NCBI RefSeq assembly: GCF_001467625.1
Contig: NZ_LNYB01000049.1
Span: 1-61,060, forward strand
DNA: 61,060 bases
Direction: 5' to 3'
Source: Legionella feeleii
GTDB taxonomy: Bacteria; Pseudomonadota; Gammaproteobacteria; Legionellales; Legionellaceae
The notes under the pieces are model-generated. The model was not told the origin of the DNA. It did not search any database and was given only the letters and a program-made list of their open reading frames with translations. The position numbers and the translations under genes are program-made. Shown one piece after another: positions 8,505 through 17,796 of this stretch (positions within the stretch are counted from its first letter, which is position 1; every line of letters starts with the position of its first letter).

Positions 8505-8963
8505 ATGGAACAAGCCATTCAATTAAAAATTCTCGATCCTCGTGTAGGTAACAGTATCCCGCTGCCCAGCTATGCAACGATGGGTTCGGCAGGGTTAGAT
8601 TTGCGTGTTTGTATTGATGAGCCCCTGCAGATTGGGCCACAAGAAACGGTTTTGCTGCCCACAGGGCTTGCTATATATATTGCTGATCCCAATTTGGCTG
8701 CTGTTATTTTACCGCGTTCAGGCTTGGGGCATAAGCACGGGATTGTTTTGGGTAATTTGGTTGGTTTGATTGATTCTGATTATCAAGGGGAGCTAAAAAT
8801 TTCCTGTTGGAATCGTAATCAGGAACATTTTACCGTGAATCCAGGAGAGCGTATTGCCCAGCTGGTTTTTTTACCCGTGGTGCGTGCTGGTTTTACTGTG
8901 GTTGATTCGTTTACAGAAAGTAGTCGTGGCCAAGGCGGCTTTGGTAGTTCCGGGAGACATTAA
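8505..8963 (+). CDS. dut: dUTP diphosphatase
   Basis: This 152-residue trimeric dUTPase converts dUTP to dUMP and pyrophosphate, protecting DNA from uracil and feeding dTMP synthesis. All five motifs are present: [45 protein letters not shown] and the C-terminal [11 protein letters not shown] that closes over the active site. It lies 9 bases after coaBC, with AGGGGA before the ATG. Its stop shares one base with the algC start. Confidence 0.97.
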   Translation: MEQAIQLKILDPRVGNSIPLPSYATMGSAGLDLRVCIDEPLQIGPQETVLLPTGLAIYIADPNLAAVILPRSGLGHKHGIVLGNLVGLIDSDYQGELKISCWNRNQEHFTVNPGERIAQLVFLPVVRAGFTVVDSFTESSRGQGGFGSSGRH

Positions 8964-10354
8964 TGGCTTATAGTCAAAGGCAGGTTGAACGTTCTGTTTT
9001 CAGAGCCTACGATATTCGTGGTGTGATTGGTAAGCAACTGGATGAGAATGCTTTTTACAGTATTGGACGTGCAATTAGCTGCCGTTTGCATGCTTTGCAG
9101 CGTAGTAAAATTTTTGTTGCCCGCGATGGTCGTTTAACGAGTGCCAATTTAGCGAATGCGTTAAAAGAAGGCCTTCTGGCTAGTGGTATTACGGTAGTCG
9201 ATTTAGGTGCCGTAGCTACACCAGTCATGTATTACGCAACCTGTACTCATGAGGGTATAGATTGCGGCCTGATGGTAACAGGCAGCCATAATCCATCCGA
9301 TTACAATGGTATAAAAATGGTATTGGCTGGTAAAACGCTAGTGCAGTCAGATATTGATCAACTTTACGAGTTGGTGACAGCCGGTACGCGTCAGGATGGT
9401 GTTGGTAAAGCCGAGTCGTTCGATATCATGAACGATTATACAAACCGTATTATTAGCGATATTAAACTGCAACGCCGTTTAAAAGTAGTGGTCGATTGTG
9501 GTAATGGCATTGCCGGCCCCATTATTCCCCAGGTCATCACCGCGTTAGGTTGTGACGTCATTCCCTTGTATTGTGAAGTAGATGGTCGTTTTCCTAACCA
9601 TCATCCCGATCCAACCATAGAAGCAAATCTGGTTGATCTAAAAGCAATGGTTGCACACCATCAGGCAGATATCGGTTTAGCTTTTGATGGTGATGCGGAT
9701 CGTTTGGGAGTCATTAGCAATTTGGGTGAAGTCATTTGGCCAGACCGTTTGTTAATGCTCTATGCGCGTGATGTTTTAAGCCGCAATAAAGAGGCAACCA
9801 TCGTTTATGATGTGAAGTGCTCAAGTCATCTGGCTGAAGTCGTTCGAGCAGCGGGTGGTATTGCCAGGATGTGCCCTACAGGGCACTCCATCGTAAAGGC
9901 CGTGATGAAAGAAGAGCAAGCCGCCTTGGCTGGTGAAATGAGTGGACACATTTTCTTTAAAGATCGCTGGTATGGTTTTGATGATGCACTTTATAGCGCT
10001 TGCCGTTTATTAGAAATTATCAGTGCAAGCCCGCAAACAGTGAGCGAGCAATTTGATGCTGTTCCTAATAGCGTTAACACCCCTGAAATCAAGATTCCCA
10101 TCGCTGAAGAAGAGAAATTTACTTTCATGCAACGTTTCAGTGAGCAGGCTAAATTTCCTGAAGCTCAGGTAATTACTATAGATGGTTTACGGGTTGAATT
10201 TGCCCATGGTTGGGGGTTATTACGGGCTTCTAATACAACCCCTTGCCTGGTAGCGCGTTTTGAAGCGAAAGATAAGGCTAGTCTTGAGCAAATTCAGAGT
10301 CTATTCAAGACTCAGTTGCAGCTAGTGAATAAAAACCTGGTTGTGTCATTCTAA
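8963..10354 (+). CDS. algC: phosphomannomutase/phosphoglucomutase
   Basis: This 463-residue alpha-D-phosphohexomutase interconverts hexose 1- and 6-phosphates for LPS and polysaccharide precursors. Four domains are visible: the phosphoserine loop TGSHNPSDYNGIKM near residue 110, the metal loop DGDADRLGV near 245, the sugar-binding GEMSGHIFF near 328, and the phosphate-binding RASNTTPCL near the C-terminus. GGAG lies before the ATG, which overlaps the dut stop by one base. Whether glucose or mannose is preferred cannot be told. Confidence 0.93.
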   Translation: MAYSQRQVERSVFRAYDIRGVIGKQLDENAFYSIGRAISCRLHALQRSKIFVARDGRLTSANLANALKEGLLASGITVVDLGAVATPVMYYATCTHEGIDCGLMVTGSHNPSDYNGIKMVLAGKTLVQSDIDQLYELVTAGTRQDGVGKAESFDIMNDYTNRIISDIKLQRRLKVVVDCGNGIAGPIIPQVITALGCDVIPLYCEVDGRFPNHHPDPTIEANLVDLKAMVAHHQADIGLAFDGDADRLGVISNLGEVIWPDRLLMLYARDVLSRNKEATIVYDVKCSSHLAEVVRAAGGIARMCPTGHSIVKAVMKEEQAALAGEMSGHIFFKDRWYGFDDALYSACRLLEIISASPQTVSEQFDAVPNSVNTPEIKIPIAEEEKFTFMQRFSEQAKFPEAQVITIDGLRVEFAHGWGLLRASNTTPCLVARFEAKDKASLEQIQSLFKTQLQLVNKNLVVSF

Positions 10355-10366
10355 TTATCTCGTCTG

Positions 10367-10393
10367 GCACTGTAGTACATTTATCTACAGTGC
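10367..10393 (+). terminator. hairpin after algC
   Basis: Perfect 9-base arms (GCACTGTAG and CTACAGTGC) with a 9-base loop begin 13 bases after the algC stop. The following TTATAAAA is only partly T-rich, so the terminator call is moderate. Confidence 0.6.
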
Positions 10394-10489
10394 TTATAAA
10401 AGAATTATCTCTGTCACCTGGATCTTCTTAAGGTTGCCTTAATTTTTCTCCGTTATTGTCATCGCAAATTAATAATAATGGAGTAAGAA

Positions 10490-11167
10490 ATGCCTTTTAA
10501 CATAGAGTTAGCCAAACCCTCGAGGGGCGTGTCAATTAAAGTTCAAGCGGTGAAAAATACGATAAATGTATATTTTGCGGGTCCCTACGACATTGCCGAC
10601 ACAGTGAGAGATAATTGGCTCGATTTACAAGCACATTTCATCACAACAATGCCTGGTTATATTGCTGAACCGGTAAGAGGTCCAGACGCTCCCCACATCA
10701 AGAAAGATCATACCCACGAAAAAGAGACAGAAGTTATGCATTGTCACAGCGAGTTTGCTTCTGAAATTACACCAGATCGTTTTTCTGCATACATCAATAA
10801 CATGTTTGCCCAGCAGCAAGAAGGGAGCAATGTGATTGAAAAATATCAATTTTTTGTGGATAAAAAGGAAGTTGAGGAAATCGTCCAAAAATTTGCTATT
10901 TATTATAGTGGATATAAAAATAGCAGCACAGAAGAGCTCTATGAAGAGGCAACAACGCTAAGTCCAGAAGAACAATCTGCTTATAATAAGGCTGTAGAAG
11001 ACGAAAGAGAAGCAAGGGAGCAAATGGAAGCAGCAGAAAGACTCTTTAGTCACTTACTTATCGCTACAGTGCTTGCTGATCGCCATCCCTTGTATAGAAG
11101 GCCTGAACCTCAAGAAGGTTTACCCACAGAGGAGTCAGAAGACAAGTTTGACTGTATTGTTATGTAG
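10490..11167 (+). CDS. orphan protein with C-terminal CaaX box (CIVM)
   Basis: This is a 225-residue hydrophilic protein of no family I recognise. GGAG lies 7 bases before the ATG. Its last residues are EDKFDCIVM: a Cys, two aliphatic residues and Met, a canonical CaaX box of the type farnesylated by eukaryotic enzymes. The preceding 20 residues are acidic (EEGLPTEESED-like spacing), recalling the glutamate-rich tails of Dot/Icm substrates. Bacteria lack CaaX prenyltransferases, and prenylated effectors such as AnkB are established in Legionella. A long acidic helical stretch lies at about 145-185. Effector status is an inference; the motif itself is seen directly. Confidence 0.65.
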   Translation: MPFNIELAKPSRGVSIKVQAVKNTINVYFAGPYDIADTVRDNWLDLQAHFITTMPGYIAEPVRGPDAPHIKKDHTHEKETEVMHCHSEFASEITPDRFSAYINNMFAQQQEGSNVIEKYQFFVDKKEVEEIVQKFAIYYSGYKNSSTEELYEEATTLSPEEQSAYNKAVEDEREAREQMEAAERLFSHLLIATVLADRHPLYRRPEPQEGLPTEESEDKFDCIVM

Positions 11168-11177
11168 TTTTCCTGCA

Positions 11178-11220
11178 CGATAAACAGCATCAGAGGCAAA
11201 GTCTTTTGATGCTGTTGTCG
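11178..11220. terminator. inverted repeat between convergent genes
   Basis: AACAGCATCA (11183-11192) pairs with TGATGCTGTT (11207-11216) around a 14-base loop, and flanking bases extend the stem. It lies just after the CaaX-gene stop, in the gap before the opposing TPR gene's end. Confidence 0.5.
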
Positions 11221-11302
11221 GGGGAATTTAGTTGTCTCGTAAACATGGATCTTAATAAAACAGGGAGAAAGGAATGTCGTTTAATGCCGTCGAATAAAAT
11301 TT

Positions 11303-13003
11303 CTAAGGCGACTTACGCACGGCAAACAGCATTACAGCTAAGGCTTCCTGATGCTGCCGTCTGGCGATGACCTTTTCCTGCTGAATGATCTGCAAGTCGA
11401 GCTGAGTACATAATTGGCTAATATAATCAACATGATGGCTGAAACGAGCACTGGTTTGTAACTGCCAGGGTTTATCTTCGGAGATTTCGACGGTAAAGAT
11501 AAAATGGCCTTCGGGCTTGAGTCGGCTGGCGATGGCAGTAAATAATTCATCAAGCTTTCCAAAATAAGGCAGTACATCGGCTGCAACGGCCAAGTCATAA
11601 TGATGTTTATTCTTTTTCAAAAAGGTCTCTAATTCCGTTTCCACCAGCTTATCGTAAATTCCTTTTTCCCGTGCCTGGGTTAGCATTTTTGCCGCAATAT
11701 CAACACCCGTTAAATGCTCACTAATTTCGCGCAACACGACCCCTGTTAAACCAGTCCCGCAGCCTAAATCAATCACCTCATTTAATTTATAAAGATTTAA
11801 ATGATGAAGTAGTTGAGCGATTTGTTGGGGGAGAGAATAGTTTAATTGACCCTGCAAATGCTGATCATAGTACAAGGCGTAATTATTAAATAAATTAGAA
11901 GCATATTCCGGGCAGGTTGGTGGGTTTAATTCATCAGTAGCAAGTGCATGAAGCATATGCTGGCTGGCTTTATCGTCTGGATTGGCAGCAACCGCCCTTT
12001 CCAGCAAAGTACGGGCATGTTCTTTATCCTCAAGTCGAATATAGATAGCGGCTAAATTATTAAGTGCGGCAAAATGGTCCGGCTTTAATTCTAAAATTTT
12101 TTCAAAATGACTGGTTGCTTCACTCAGATGTCCAAGCGCCATTTGTGCAACGCCGGAATTATACAAGTACTCAATATTGTCAGATTCTTCTTTAAGTAAC
12201 ACATCGTAATGCATGAGCGCATTTTCAAAACGATCATGGTGCATAAAAGTTGCTGCTAAATTATTGCGGGCATCCAGATGATTATTATCAATAGCTAACG
12301 CATTGGTGAAATAACTTACTGCTAGTTGACCCTGCTCACGTTTGAGTGCGATCACACCCAGGTTAGTTAAGGCTTGAACATGGTGTTTGTCTTGTTCGAG
12401 CACGTTCTCAAAAGCCTGTTCTGCTTCTTCCAGTAAATTGGCTTCCAGATACAGTACACCCAGATAAAATTGTGCTTCCAGATGGTCGGGGTGTAGTGCT
12501 AAAACATTCTTGAATTGCGTTTTTGCAGCCGCTAATTCATTGTTTTGAAGTAATAGTAAGCCCAAATTAAAATGGGCAGCAGTAAAATCAGGCTCAGCAT
12601 GGACTGCCAGACGATAATGATGAAGTGCCTTCGTGTATTCATTTTGCAAAGCATAGACGGTAGCCAAATTATGCTGTGCCTGAGCGTAGTCAGGAGCCAG
12701 TTGGATTGCCTTCTGGTAATAAAGAATAGCGTTATCCAGTTGATGCGAATTTTTATAAGCATTGGCCAGATTATTGTATAGACTGGCATCCTCAGGTTGC
12801 AGGCTCAAGGCTTGCTGTAAAAAATCAATAGCGGTATCCATATCTCCCAGTTGCGCATAGGCAAGGCCAAGAAAACGCAAGGCCTGTCCATGTTTGGGGG
12901 TAAGTTGCAGCAGTTTTTCATAAAGCGAAATAGCCTGCGGAAGTTTACCTTCCCGTTGTAATTGATAAGCTTCCAGAAATAAGGTGTCGTTATTCTCGTC
13001 CAT
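11303..13003 (-). CDS. TPR-repeat protein with C-terminal SAM-dependent methyltransferase domain
   Basis: This is a 566-residue two-part protein. Residues about 5-360 are a run of roughly ten 34-residue tetratricopeptide repeats (for example LFLGLAYAQLGD-type and NNLANAYKNSHQLDNAILYY units). Residues about 380-560 are a class I methyltransferase, with the SAM motif VIDLGCGTGLTG near 412 and DVLPYFGKL in the acceptor region. TPR arrays hold partner proteins, so it probably methylates a bound partner or acts in a complex. It follows rdgB by 12 bases on the same strand and is probably co-transcribed. The substrate is unknown. Confidence 0.88.
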   Translation of the reverse strand: MDENNDTLFLEAYQLQREGKLPQAISLYEKLLQLTPKHGQALRFLGLAYAQLGDMDTAIDFLQQALSLQPEDASLYNNLANAYKNSHQLDNAILYYQKAIQLAPDYAQAQHNLATVYALQNEYTKALHHYRLAVHAEPDFTAAHFNLGLLLLQNNELAAAKTQFKNVLALHPDHLEAQFYLGVLYLEANLLEEAEQAFENVLEQDKHHVQALTNLGVIALKREQGQLAVSYFTNALAIDNNHLDARNNLAATFMHHDRFENALMHYDVLLKEESDNIEYLYNSGVAQMALGHLSEATSHFEKILELKPDHFAALNNLAAIYIRLEDKEHARTLLERAVAANPDDKASQHMLHALATDELNPPTCPEYASNLFNNYALYYDQHLQGQLNYSLPQQIAQLLHHLNLYKLNEVIDLGCGTGLTGVVLREISEHLTGVDIAAKMLTQAREKGIYDKLVETELETFLKKNKHHYDLAVAADVLPYFGKLDELFTAIASRLKPEGHFIFTVEISEDKPWQLQTSARFSHHVDYISQLCTQLDLQIIQQEKVIARRQHQEALAVMLFAVRKSP

Positions 13004-13015
13004 AGTCTTGTCACA

Positions 13016-13588
13016 TCAAAATTGAGAGTGGAGTTGTTTCAGAGCTTGAGCACGGTGGCTAATCGTATTTTTAATAGTAGTAGGCAATTGCGCTACTGTG
13101 CATTGATGGGTAGGTATGTAAAAAACAGGATCATAGCCGAAGCCCTGTTCGCCCGCAGGCGCATTGGCAATCCTGCCAAGTAATTTTCCAGTGGCAATAA
13201 GGGGAGTGGGGTCATTAGTGTGTTGCACCAAGGCAATCGCACAATAGAAATAAGCTTCTCGCTCGGTTGTTGCTCCAAGTTTGGTTAATAATAAAGCAAT
13301 ATTGTCCGCATCACTAGCATCAATACCAGCATAACGTGCTGAATAAATTCCCGGCTCGCCGTTTAAGATGGGCACCACCAAACCGGAATCATCTGCCAGA
13401 GCGGGTTTATTGCTTAAACGACTGGCATGTCTTGCTTTTAAAATGGCATTTTCGACAAAGCTTAAGCCTGTTTCTTCGGGGCTCTCTATTCCTAAAGTGG
13501 ATTGGGAAATGCAATGCCAGGGAGCAAGTATAGCCTCTAATTCGGCAATTTTACCTTTATTGCTAGTGGCCAGAATAATTTCTTTCAT
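13016..13588 (-). CDS. rdgB: non-canonical purine NTP pyrophosphatase (RdgB/HAM1)
   Basis: This enzyme hydrolyses dITP, XTP and related deaminated nucleotides to monophosphates, keeping them out of DNA. The family signature is present: an N-terminal SNKGKIAEL loop and the DDSGLVV active-site loop, followed by [10 protein letters not shown]. The C-terminal SHRAQAL closes the base pocket. I start it at the ATG at 13588 (190 residues), since the frame's upper limit at 13597 is a TTG. It leads the TPR-methyltransferase gene. Confidence 0.95.
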   Translation of the reverse strand: MKEIILATSNKGKIAELEAILAPWHCISQSTLGIESPEETGLSFVENAILKARHASRLSNKPALADDSGLVVPILNGEPGIYSARYAGIDASDADNIALLLTKLGATTEREAYFYCAIALVQHTNDPTPLIATGKLLGRIANAPAGEQGFGYDPVFYIPTHQCTVAQLPTTIKNTISHRAQALKQLHSQF

Positions 13589-13696
13589 AGTAACCAAGCG
13601 TATTCAAACAGAGGATTAAATGCTACCGATAGAAAGGGGGTTATGCTAGAATTCTTTTCATTTATTTTAGTTCCCCTATAGTTGAGGAGAAATGAT

Positions 13697-14473
13697 ATGG
13701 TAGGGACACATACCCGTACTGCCTTCCAAACCGAGCTTAAAGCACAAAAAAATGCTGCGACTTGGCAGTCCCAACAGATGAGTATTGCAGAAAGACGCAA
13801 AAAATCTCAGATTGCTGTTCATGGTCGGAATTTCATCCAGAGTGTTGAGGAATTAAAGGCTATTGTTAGCGAGACTTATGGTGAGTTGTTTTTTGAACAT
13901 GGCTTCTGGGATGACCTGGTAGATAAAGCGACAGCCGCTTTAAAAACGCCTAACGAGCAGACACTAGGTCTGTTTGCTGCCAAAGTAACTTATTTAACAG
14001 AAACGCTGCAGCAATATCCAGTATCAAATGCAATTAGAGGCGCTATCAATACGATGGGAGGCGCTTTTACGACCCTAGTTGGTGCTCTCATTGCAGTCAC
14101 AGGTTTATGTATGATGGCTAGTGCTGGATGCTTTGCTGGCTTTATTCTGAGTCTGGGTTTAATGGTTGCAGGTGGGATCACTACCGCAGTAGGAATCACC
14201 GAAATGAACCAAAATGCTAGATTTTCCATTGGTAGCCAAATAAGGGAGATCAGCGTTTTTGCTGGAATAGTAGTTCCAGAACTCGCGCAGAAAGCGAAAT
14301 CTGCTCAGGAATCGACGCTTGCTTTTGTGTTTGTTCAACAACCGCCAGTGTATATGCCACCTACCTATGGAGCGTTTTATCAACCAACACCGCTGTATCC
14401 TCAGCCTACAGCGCCTTATCAGCCAACTTCTCAATTTCCTCCTTCCTATGTCACTGAGTCTTCTTTCAGTTAG
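13697..14473 (+). CDS. orphan two-helix membrane protein with three PPxY motifs
   Basis: This is a 258-residue protein of no recognised family. It starts at the ATG at 13697, which has GAGGAG 7 bases upstream. Residues 1-115 are hydrophilic and helical. Residues about 115-165 form two adjacent hydrophobic segments rich in Gly and Ala (TTLVGALIAVTGLCMMAS; FILSLGLMVAGGITTAVG). The C-terminal 40 residues are Pro/Tyr-rich and carry PPVY, PPTY and PPSY. PPxY motifs bind WW domains, for example those of NEDD4-type ubiquitin ligases, and such clustering is rare in bacteria. A membrane-inserted effector recruiting host WW proteins is an inference. Confidence 0.6.
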   Translation: MVGTHTRTAFQTELKAQKNAATWQSQQMSIAERRKKSQIAVHGRNFIQSVEELKAIVSETYGELFFEHGFWDDLVDKATAALKTPNEQTLGLFAAKVTYLTETLQQYPVSNAIRGAINTMGGAFTTLVGALIAVTGLCMMASAGCFAGFILSLGLMVAGGITTAVGITEMNQNARFSIGSQIREISVFAGIVVPELAQKAKSAQESTLAFVFVQQPPVYMPPTYGAFYQPTPLYPQPTAPYQPTSQFPPSYVTESSFS

Positions 14474-14826
14474 TAAGTTGGATTGTTGGTATTGAAATAA
14501 AAATTAGTTTATCGACTGGATTGCCTGCATGGCAATCCAGCTGGTAATTGAGATCTCTCGTTTTCGTATAAACTACCTGTCTTGACCTCGGTCCAATGGT
14601 TTGGCTCTTTGTAAAAACTGAAGTTACTCCTTGGGTTTTAACGCCTTCAGCAACAACTTTCGGGCCTGGTTCATGGCCAATCTGCTACTAGTTAATTTTT
14701 CAGTGCTAGGGTATCGAGGCTTGTCTGCAACAATCTTAAGGCAGCTGTTGACCTGGCGATCTTTGCTGTAATTTATTAAAAACAATGATAATTTATTGGG
14801 GAAATTGGTTTATTAAGGAGGAAATA
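14474..14826. other. gene-free gap with hairpin and degraded coding trace
   Basis: A perfect 10-base inverted repeat (CTGGATTGCC / GGCAATCCAG, 14516-14540) lies 43 bases after the PPxY gene and may end its transcript, though no T tract follows. On the minus strand, 14785-14624 is open for about 53 codons, from a weak TTG to a stop, ending SRLAMNQARKLLLKALKPKE. It has no ribosome site and looks like the tail of a lost gene. Nothing else is recognised. Confidence 0.35.
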
Positions 14827-15210
14827 ATGTTGGGATTTTTTAAGGATGTAAAGTCATCTATCACGTTGAAGAACTTCTGTATTATTTATAATGGCCTTAC
14901 AGGTTTAGCAGTTTTGTATTCATTGTGGAATGACCCTGAAGCCGATCTTTCTGAGTATGCAATCGATATTTCTATCCACGCCCTGACTGCCGTAACGTTA
15001 ATGTGTAAACAAGTTCCCGAGACTGTCAAAACAGTTGTTGTAGCGTTAAATACCTACAGAGGATTCGATGCTTTATTTAAGACAATCACTGCGCTTCCCT
15101 CTACGATTCCAGGCGCAGCAAATGCTGCAGATGTTCTGAACCATTGGTTTAACTTAAAAGAACTTGAAGAGCCAGAACAAAACAGGCGAGAAACTCAACA
15201 CAGTATGTAA
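14827..15210 (+). CDS. small orphan protein
   Basis: This is a 127-residue protein starting MLGFFKDVKSS. The strong site AAGGAGG 5 bases before the ATG at 14827 fixes the start, although the frame extends up to 14785. Hydrophobic stretches occur around residues 20-35 (FCIIYNGLTGLAVLYSLW) and 50-65 (ISIHALTAVTLMC), so peripheral or membrane association is possible. It has a polar, charged tail (KELEEPEQNRRETQ). I recognise no family or motif. Confidence 0.6.
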   Translation: MLGFFKDVKSSITLKNFCIIYNGLTGLAVLYSLWNDPEADLSEYAIDISIHALTAVTLMCKQVPETVKTVVVALNTYRGFDALFKTITALPSTIPGAANAADVLNHWFNLKELEEPEQNRRETQHSM

Positions 15211-15224
15211 TTTACTAAAACCAG

Positions 15225-15253
15225 GGTTCAGGCCATAAGCCAGCGGCCTGACC
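15225..15253. terminator. hairpin in a convergent gap
   Basis: TCAGGCC and GGCCTGA pair around a short spacer. Read on the minus strand it is followed by TTTTAG, so it could end the nitroreductase transcript as well as the small plus-strand gene. Confidence 0.4.
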
Positions 15254-15426
15254 TACACGAAAAAAAATCATGAAGACTAAATTGCATGGTATTCAGCCCA
15301 TTCGCTAATTGTTTAGGGCACCAAATTTTTTCAGACTGGAATCATAACATCCTTAGGTCGCCTATGGGTATTTCTACTTTATTTGAAGAAAAACCACCAA
15401 ATATTCCGAACGTGAATAAGTTAGTA

Positions 15427-16029
15427 TTATTTCCATGTGAGAATTGTTGTTGGTTTATGAGAGGAGGGCAACGTATTTTCTGCTGGCCATCCTACAATCA
15501 TCGGAGCTATTGCTGTCATCCCTTCTGGAATTCCTAATTCGGCTTTCCATTCAGGCAAATTCAAGGCCGAAACGGCAAAGCCAATGACGCATGAAGCAAG
15601 GCCAAATGCAAGCGCTGAAAGCATTAAATTTTCCGCAGCTAACCAGCAGTCTGCTGCAATAAAGGGCCCTTCAAAAGTCCCATATATAACGATTAAAGTA
15701 CTTGCATTATAAAATATGCTGAATTCTTTTTGTGTTGCCACATCAAGGATATGTTTTGTTTGTTGTGATTTGCTATTCTTCGCTTCGTCAGCCAATAAAG
15801 CTTTCGCGCTCGCTGACAAACGATCCAAGATATCCTTATTCTGAATCACTGCAAATGCCCTTGGCTCTTCATGAAGCGCGGTAGGTGCATGTACAGCAGC
15901 ATCCAGTAATTTATGGATAATGCTGGAGTCAACTTTTTTGGGGAGATAATTACGAACAGCGTGTCGTTTATAGATGGCATCCATTATATCTATTGAAATT
16001 TTATCTTTAATTGATTCCGAGCTTGCCAT
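15427..16029 (-). CDS. nitroreductase family protein
   Basis: This 200-residue FMN-dependent oxidoreductase of the nitroreductase fold begins with the usual phosphate-binding element AIYKRHAVRNYLPKKVD. The dimer and FMN-site segment follows in LLDAAVHAPTALHEEPRAFAV, where family members more often have S-N/Q. The segment ALAFGLASCVIGF matches the second FMN region. AGGAG precedes the ATG. It lies downstream of deoA on the same strand (129 bases). Members reduce nitro compounds, quinones or flavins; the DosR-regulated Acg proteins of mycobacteria belong to the same superfamily. Confidence 0.87.
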   Translation of the reverse strand: MASSESIKDKISIDIMDAIYKRHAVRNYLPKKVDSSIIHKLLDAAVHAPTALHEEPRAFAVIQNKDILDRLSASAKALLADEAKNSKSQQTKHILDVATQKEFSIFYNASTLIVIYGTFEGPFIAADCWLAAENLMLSALAFGLASCVIGFAVSALNLPEWKAELGIPEGMTAIAPMIVGWPAENTLPSSHKPTTILTWK

Positions 16030-16158
16030 AATTACTCCTGGATAATTATTTTTTCCTGTTAAGGGCAGTTCTTTCCTAATAGCTAGAATTATAGGTCTTA
16101 TTTTTCACTTTATATTTAATAAAAATAATACGTTTTGTCATCGGATTGTCAATCGCTC

Positions 16159-17664
16159 TTATTTTATTTTAACAATAGCAGGAATTGATTGAGCGTAAGA
16201 AAGTGAATAGTTCAAGGCTCCTCTTGATTCGGCATGGATCCGATACAATAGTTGTCCTGGTTCTACATAGGTTCCTATTTTTGCAAAAAACTCAATTCCA
16301 GCCGCTGGATCAAAAGGCGCTCCAGCTAATTTTGCCACTTTGGCGAGGTTTCTGTTATCAATTTCGGATACCACCCCGGCCTGTACGGCAACAATATCCT
16401 GTGTGAGGGGGGCTGTTGGTGGTTCTTTAAATCCTCCTTGGGCGTTACAAATTGCTAAAAATTTTTTTAGCGCAGAGCCGTTTTCTAATAGCTGTTTTGC
16501 TAATTGTTCCCCTTGACTATAAGGCATTCCTTTTCCGAATGCCAAGATAGTTGCAGCCAGTGTAATCGCCTTGTTTTTCAAATCAGTTGGCGCCTCTGTT
16601 TTATTTTCTAAAATAGCCAGGATATCTTTTGCTTCTAATGCTGGACCAATTCCTAGCCCCAGGGGTTGGCTTCCATCTGTCTTTACTGGAAAAATATGAA
16701 GCCCTATGGCTTTACCTACAATGGAAAAATAGTCTTTAAGTTGTAAAAACGCCGCTTCCGAACGGATTTTTGCTGTGGGGCCAACAGGTATATCAATAAG
16801 AACGTGAGTGGCTCCGATAGCTGCTTTTTTTGAAAGCACCGATGCAATCATCTGTCCTTCTGGATCAAGATCTAACATGCGTTCAACTTTGATAATAATA
16901 TCGTCTGCAGGACTTAAACCCAGGGAACCGCCCCAGACCATACACCCGCCTTCCTGAGCCACTACTTCTTTTATTTTCTTTGCGGTTAAATTTACAGCGG
17001 TCATGGTTTCAACCGTATCGGCGGTACCAGCCGGGGAAGTAATTGCGCGTGAAGAGGACTTGGGTATGATGAGTCCTGCTGCGGCTACAATTGCAACCAC
17101 GATAGGCGTTGTTCTATTACCAGGAATTCCGCCAACACTATGTTTATCCACAACGACAGGAGAATCCCACTTCAATTGTTCCCCTGTTTTCACCATTGCC
17201 TGCGTTAAATAAATGATCTCTTTAATACTTAAATTATTGCGGGCGCAGGATGTGATGAAACTGGCTAAATGAATATTCGAATATTTCCCGGAAACAACAT
17301 CATTAACGATGGCTTCCAATTCAAATGCGGACAGCTCATTGCCGTAGATTTTAGAACGCACAAAACTTAATGAGGTAACAGGCGTGAGATGTGATAAGTC
17401 GATATCATCGCCTTCCTTGACGCCTAACCGTTGCCAAGCACTTTCTGACAAACTGGCCTCACAGCTTTTTAGTATATCGGATTGGACAATATGCACCATT
17501 GCAACTAGTGAGGTATTGTTAAAGGAAACCACCACTTGAGTTAAGGCATCAAATCCTTCTGATTTACAAATAAAGCAATCCACATGGAGAAAAACAATAA
17601 ATTCTTGCAGTGAGTCAATTCCTAACCTCACTAATTTGAGCCTGGTCGAGTGATTATCCAACAA
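16159..17664 (-). CDS. deoA: thymidine phosphorylase, long (archaeal AMP-phosphorylase-like) type
   Basis: This is a 501-residue nucleoside phosphorylase that cleaves a nucleoside (or AMP) with phosphate to base and (deoxy)ribose 1-phosphate. The extra 80-residue N-terminal domain puts it in the long group shared with archaeal AMP phosphorylases and with Legionella proteins annotated as thymidine phosphorylase. The catalytic region KHSVGGIPGNRTTPIV with SSRAITSPAGTADTVE is intact. The start appears to be a TTG at 17664 with AAGGAA upstream; a second TTG follows directly. It diverges from the MBL gene across a palindrome. The substrate (thymidine or AMP) is not decidable here. Confidence 0.88.
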   Translation of the reverse strand: MLDNHSTRLKLVRLGIDSLQEFIVFLHVDCFICKSEGFDALTQVVVSFNNTSLVAMVHIVQSDILKSCEASLSESAWQRLGVKEGDDIDLSHLTPVTSLSFVRSKIYGNELSAFELEAIVNDVVSGKYSNIHLASFITSCARNNLSIKEIIYLTQAMVKTGEQLKWDSPVVVDKHSVGGIPGNRTTPIVVAIVAAAGLIIPKSSSRAITSPAGTADTVETMTAVNLTAKKIKEVVAQEGGCMVWGGSLGLSPADDIIIKVERMLDLDPEGQMIASVLSKKAAIGATHVLIDIPVGPTAKIRSEAAFLQLKDYFSIVGKAIGLHIFPVKTDGSQPLGLGIGPALEAKDILAILENKTEAPTDLKNKAITLAATILAFGKGMPYSQGEQLAKQLLENGSALKKFLAICNAQGGFKEPPTAPLTQDIVAVQAGVVSEIDNRNLAKVAKLAGAPFDPAAGIEFFAKIGTYVEPGQLLYRIHAESRGALNYSLSYAQSIPAIVKIK

Positions 17665-17796
17665 TGGTTTCCTTGGTTAGATTAATGGACGATCTTTGAA
17701 GGTTTATAAATTACACAATCCCATTGCTTAAAAATAGCTGTTAATAGCTAAATATTAATGCTAAGGTCATCGCCACATCAATTTTCTTTGCATCAT

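Noticed and set aside
15286-15537. 83-codon plus-strand frame
   Set aside because: Its second half is antisense to the nitroreductase and it has no recognisable start signal or family.
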